A stretch of 64,000 bases of DNA from Fischerella muscicola SAG 1427-1 = PCC 73103. GTDB lineage: Bacteria; Cyanobacteriota; Cyanobacteriia; Cyanobacteriales; Nostocaceae. A program made the position numbers and the translations under genes. The notes beneath the pieces are model-generated. The model did no database searches. It was given only the letters and a program-made list of their open reading frames with translations, and had not been told where the DNA came from. The DNA lies in NCBI RefSeq assembly GCF_000317245.1, contig NZ_AJLJ01000375.1:1-64000 (forward strand). Reading direction: 5' to 3'. Below are positions 60,749 to 64,000 of the stretch, in pieces. Each line of letters starts with the position of its first letter. Within the stretch, counting starts at the first letter, position 1.

Positions 60749-61291
60749 CAATTAAAACTAAAACTAATAACAATAGACGAATTGAGTCTGGTTTTAGAAC
60801 TAGATCAGGCGTGTTTTGGTGGTCTTTGGACATTGGATGGCTATAAGCGAGAGTTAGATAGTCCTAACAGCGTTTTACTCGGTTTATTTACACCTTTATC
60901 TCCCGCAAAGTTGCTGGCAATGGGTTGCTTTTGGTCAATTTTAGAAGAAGCCCACATTACCATTTTGGCGGTTCATCCCGAATATCAAGGCCAAGGGTTA
61001 GGACAGGCTATTCTTTATTTTTTGCTTAAGAATGCTTACGAAATGGGTTTAGAACGAGCTACCTTGGAAGTTCGAGTTTCTAACAAAGCTGCAATTTCTC
61101 TATATCAAAAATTTGGTTTTAAAACAGCAGGACAGCGAAGGCGTTATTACACAGATAACGATGAAGATGCTCTAATTCTGTGGTTAGGAAATATCCAATA
61201 TCCAGAATTTCCAGATAATTTGGAAAAATTGCGTATCAAAATGAGCGATCGCCTCACTCAATTTGATTGGTCAATAGTCATTTGTCAATAG
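60737..61291 (+). CDS. rimI: Ribosomal-protein-alanine N-acetyltransferase (RimI-like GNAT)
   Basis: The 184-residue GNAT-fold protein has the acetyl-CoA loop ITILAVHPEYQGQGLGQAIL (Q/RxxGxG/A) and LEVRVSNKAAISLYQKFGFK. It acetylates the N-terminus of ribosomal protein S18 in the model; here the target is inferred. The start lies inside a CAATGAC array, and no other start in frame gives a sensible N-terminus. No Shine-Dalgarno site is seen. It is divergent from lysA. Confidence 0.88.
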   Translation: MTNDQLKLKLITIDELSLVLELDQACFGGLWTLDGYKRELDSPNSVLLGLFTPLSPAKLLAMGCFWSILEEAHITILAVHPEYQGQGLGQAILYFLLKNAYEMGLERATLEVRVSNKAAISLYQKFGFKTAGQRRRYYTDNDEDALILWLGNIQYPEFPDNLEKLRIKMSDRLTQFDWSIVICQ

Positions 61292-61717
61292 TCATTGGTT
61301 ATTTGTCAAAGGTTATGAATTACTGCTATCCGCCAAATACCAACAATTACCCATTCATGAATATTACTTAAATTTTTATTACAAAAGCTTAAATCTTATG
61401 TGATTTTACTACCTATAAAAAATTTTCATACTGTTCAATGTGAAATTGACAGTTCCCAAAAAATATGATAAATATTCTTGCTTGGGATTGGCATTAAAAA
61501 CTTGCAAACCCAATTTTTATTTGCTTGTCAATCTCTACAAAGACGGTAAATTCAGGCTCCTCAATACACAGTCAATAAAAAGTAATAAAAAGTTAGCAAT
61601 TTCCCATCAAAGCTGGGTGATCCCGATTGAATGTCTATTTCTTTATACAGACATTCATTCGATTTGCCTGTGCTAAAATCAGCGTACCGGCACGACGCAG
61701 GTGATGGGAAAAATGCC
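61292..61717. other. Intergenic region upstream of clpC
   Basis: GTCAATAGTCATTGGTTATTTGTC-type degenerate heptamers lie at 61271-61310. The rest is AT-rich. A 78-codon frame at 61440-61676 begins at GTG, has no ribosome site and unusual composition, and is not accepted as a gene. The clpC promoter must be here; no clear hexamers are seen. Confidence 0.5.
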
Positions 61718-64000
61718 ATGTTTGAACGCTTCACAGAAAAAGCCATTAAGGTAATCATGTTGGCCCAGGAAGAGGCACGCCGCCTGGGACACAATTTCGT
61801 TGGTACCGAGCAGATCCTCCTGGGTCTGATTGGAGAAGGTACCGGAGTGGCGGCTAAGGTGCTGAAATCCATGGGTGTCAATCTCAAAGACGCTCGGATT
61901 GAGGTAGAAAAAATCATAGGCCGGGGTTCGGGCTTTGTCGCCGTGGAAATTCCGTTTACGCCACGGGCAAAGCGAGTTCTGGAACTATCCTTGGAAGAAG
62001 CGCGCCAATTAGGGCATAACTACATTGGCACCGAGCATCTGCTGTTGGGCCTGATCCGAGAAGGGGAAGGTGTAGCAGCCAGAGTGCTAGAAAATCTGGG
62101 TGTAGATCTTTCAAAGGTAAGAACTCAAGTTATCCGAATGCTGGGAGAGACCGCCGAGGTTACACAAGGTGGTCCATCACGCGGCAACAAAACCCCGACC
62201 TTGGATGAGTTTGGCTCGAATTTGACCCAAATGGCAGTAGACGGCAAGCTCGATCCAGTGGTGGGACGCGCCAAAGAAATTGAGCGGGTGATTCAAATAT
62301 TGGGTCGCCGCACAAAAAATAACCCAGTCTTAATTGGGGAACCAGGGGTTGGTAAAACCGCGATCGCCGAAGGTTTGGCACAGCGTATTGCTAACAAAGA
62401 TGTCCCGGACATCCTGGAAGAAAAGCGCGTAGTCACTCTGGATATCGGTTTACTCGTAGCAGGTACAAAGTACCGGGGTGAATTTGAAGAGCGCCTGAAG
62501 AAGATCATGGATGAAATTCGGCAGGCTGGCAATGTCATTTTAGTCATTGACGAAGTACACACCCTAATTGGTGCAGGTGCGGCAGAAGGGGCAATTGATG
62601 CAGCAAATATCCTCAAGCCGGCTTTGGCTAGAGGTGAATTACAGTGCATTGGTGCCACAACCTTAGATGAATACCGTAAGCACATTGAGCGAGATGCAGC
62701 CTTGGAACGCCGTTTCCAACCAGTGATGGTCGGCGAACCGTCGGTTGATGAGACAATCGAAATTTTGCATGGTCTGCGCGATCGCTACGAACAACACCAC
62801 AAGCTCAAGATTTCCGACGAAGCTTTGATTGCGGCGGCAAAATTATCTGACCGTTATATTAGCGATCGCTATCTGCCAGATAAAGCCATCGACTTAATCG
62901 ATGAAGCTGGATCTCGCGTCCGTCTAATTAACTCCCAACTTCCACCCGCAGCCAAAGAGTTAGATCGAGAACTGCGCCAATTATTAAAAGAAAAAGATGA
63001 TGCAGTTCGCGCCCAAGATTTTGACCGAGCCGGAGAACTGCGCGATCGCGAAATGGAAATCAAAGCCGAAATTCGCGCGATCGCTCAAAGCAAAACCGGT
63101 ACTGGTCGTCCAGAAGGTGAAGAACCAGTAGTTACAGAAGAAGACATTGCCCACATTGTCGCTTCTTGGACGGGTGTACCAGTCAACAAACTCACCGAGT
63201 CCGAGTCCGAAAAGCTGCTGCACATGGAAGACACCTTGCATCAGCGCCTAATCGGTCAAGAAGATGCTGTGAAGGCTGTTTCGCGGGCAATTCGTCGCGC
63301 TCGTGTCGGCTTAAAGAACCCCAACCGACCCATTGCTAGCTTTGTCTTCTCTGGGCCTACCGGCGTCGGTAAAACCGAGTTGGCAAAAGCATTAGCATCT
63401 TACTTCTTTGGTTCGGAAGAAGCGATGATCCGTCTGGATATGTCCGAATACATGGAGCGCCACACCGTCTCCAAGTTAATCGGTTCACCTCCAGGCTATG
63501 TTGGTTACAACGAAGGTGGTCAGCTCACCGAAGCAGTACGCCGTCGTCCTTACACCGTGGTGCTATTCGACGAAATCGAAAAAGCGCACCCCGATGTCTT
63601 CAACATGCTGCTGCAAATTTTGGAAGACGGTCGTTTAACTGATGCCAAAGGTCGCACCGTAGACTTCAAGAACACCTTGCTGATTTTGACTTCCAACATC
63701 GGTTCCAAGGTAATTGAAAAAGGTGGCGGCGGTATCGGCTTCGAGTTTGCTGAAGACCAAAGCGAATCGCAGTACAACCGGATTAAGTTCTTAGTCAATG
63801 AAGAACTGAAGAACTACTTCCGTCCAGAATTCCTCAACCGTCTGGATGAAATTATCGTCTTCCGTCAACTGAACAAGGAAGAGGTAATGCTAATTGCCGA
63901 CATTATGCTCAGAGAAGTATTTGGTCGTCTTACCGAGAAAGGAATCAATCTCGAAGTGAGCGATCGCTTCAAAGAGCGCTTGTTGCAGGAGGGTTACAAC
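61718..64000 (+). CDS. clpC: Clp protease ATPase subunit ClpC, partial (C-terminus outside window)
   Basis: 761 codons are open from ATG 61718 to the edge. There are two N-terminal Clp repeats (MFERFTEKAIKVIMLAQEEA, LGHNFVGTEQILLGLIGEG, LGHNYIGTEHLLLGLIREG). The first AAA+ module follows (Walker A GEPGVGKTAIAEGL, Walker B VILVIDEVHTL), then a UVR-type coiled middle domain (DDAVRAQDFDRAGELRDREM). The second AAA+ module begins near residue 540 (GPTGVGKTELAKALA, VVLFDEIEKAHPDVFN). It unfolds proteins for ClpP/ClpR and takes part in phycobilisome and general turnover. The last residues are cut off; the full protein is about 820. Confidence 0.96.
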   Translation, partial: MFERFTEKAIKVIMLAQEEARRLGHNFVGTEQILLGLIGEGTGVAAKVLKSMGVNLKDARIEVEKIIGRGSGFVAVEIPFTPRAKRVLELSLEEARQLGHNYIGTEHLLLGLIREGEGVAARVLENLGVDLSKVRTQVIRMLGETAEVTQGGPSRGNKTPTLDEFGSNLTQMAVDGKLDPVVGRAKEIERVIQILGRRTKNNPVLIGEPGVGKTAIAEGLAQRIANKDVPDILEEKRVVTLDIGLLVAGTKYRGEFEERLKKIMDEIRQAGNVILVIDEVHTLIGAGAAEGAIDAANILKPALARGELQCIGATTLDEYRKHIERDAALERRFQPVMVGEPSVDETIEILHGLRDRYEQHHKLKISDEALIAAAKLSDRYISDRYLPDKAIDLIDEAGSRVRLINSQLPPAAKELDRELRQLLKEKDDAVRAQDFDRAGELRDREMEIKAEIRAIAQSKTGTGRPEGEEPVVTEEDIAHIVASWTGVPVNKLTESESEKLLHMEDTLHQRLIGQEDAVKAVSRAIRRARVGLKNPNRPIASFVFSGPTGVGKTELAKALASYFFGSEEAMIRLDMSEYMERHTVSKLIGSPPGYVGYNEGGQLTEAVRRRPYTVVLFDEIEKAHPDVFNMLLQILEDGRLTDAKGRTVDFKNTLLILTSNIGSKVIEKGGGGIGFEFAEDQSESQYNRIKFLVNEELKNYFRPEFLNRLDEIIVFRQLNKEEVMLIADIMLREVFGRLTEKGINLEVSDRFKERLLQEGYN

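Noticed and set aside
61440..61676. 78-codon frame upstream of clpC
   Set aside because: GTG start without ribosome site; Lys/Cys-rich composition unlike neighbours.

Overview
The window comes from the chromosome of a filamentous, heterocyst-forming cyanobacterium (Nostocales type). The evidence is a full-length HetR (36447-37346) with its known functional residues at their usual positions, a beta-carboxysome ccm operon, PsbQ, two Pkn2-type serine/threonine kinases, many HIP1 palindromes (GCGATCGC), and the heptamer and 21-bp repeat arrays typical of these genomes. No rRNA, tRNA, CRISPR array, prophage or complete insertion sequence was recognised by eye.

Layout. (1) 1-1363, minus strand: a caspase-fold protease, cut by the window edge, and a small upstream partner gene that resembles Pepco-type accessory domains. 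(2) 1610-13007: an inorganic-carbon locus. ndhF4-ndhD4-cupB, the low-affinity CO2-hydrating NDH-1 module, runs leftward. It diverges from ccmK1-ccmK2-ccmL-ccmM-ccmN-ccmO, which encode the carboxysome shell and core, and a CmpR/RbcR-like LysR regulator follows. (3) 13243-17720: SpkB-like kinase, FHA protein, lipid kinase and a DUF2459 protein. (4) 18313-23274: a five-gene cluster of phosphoribosyltransferase, erythromycin-esterase-like protein, PEBP, a short-type transketolase and a thioredoxin-like protein that lacks its second cysteine. (5) 23296-35879: psbQ, a DAO-type oxidoreductase, an alpha/beta-hydrolase without a recognisable nucleophile, MgtC, RecQ, PheS, SurE, an MBL-fold hydrolase, RibF and MoxR. 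(6) 36447-47948: HetR, a coiled-coil/EamA fusion, a PiT phosphate transporter, a zinc dehydrogenase, a ClC-CBS-USP protein and a trypsin-like protease. (7) 47941-57171: a kinase/PsbP-like fusion, DUF2891, bestrophin, an M28 peptidase, and a DnaK-DnaJ-J-domain chaperone group. (8) 57306-64000: uppS-cdaA and lysA, rimI, and clpC, which is cut by the right edge.

The most unusual signal is in the repeats. Short foldback elements with GGAGAC/GTCTCC-type ends occur between genes. Apparently they also occur in frame inside ribF, pit and lysA, and a related low-complexity insert lies in the clc gene. A repeat of about 196 bp occurs in two inverted copies 23 kb apart; one copy separates ccmL from ccmM. 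Two independent 21-bp tandem arrays and many heptamer arrays fill other gaps. One heptamer array supplies the rimI start codon. The carboxysome, NDH-1 and CmpR genes form a coherent CO2-concentrating unit, and the chaperone, uppS-cdaA-lysA and clpC genes are core housekeeping.
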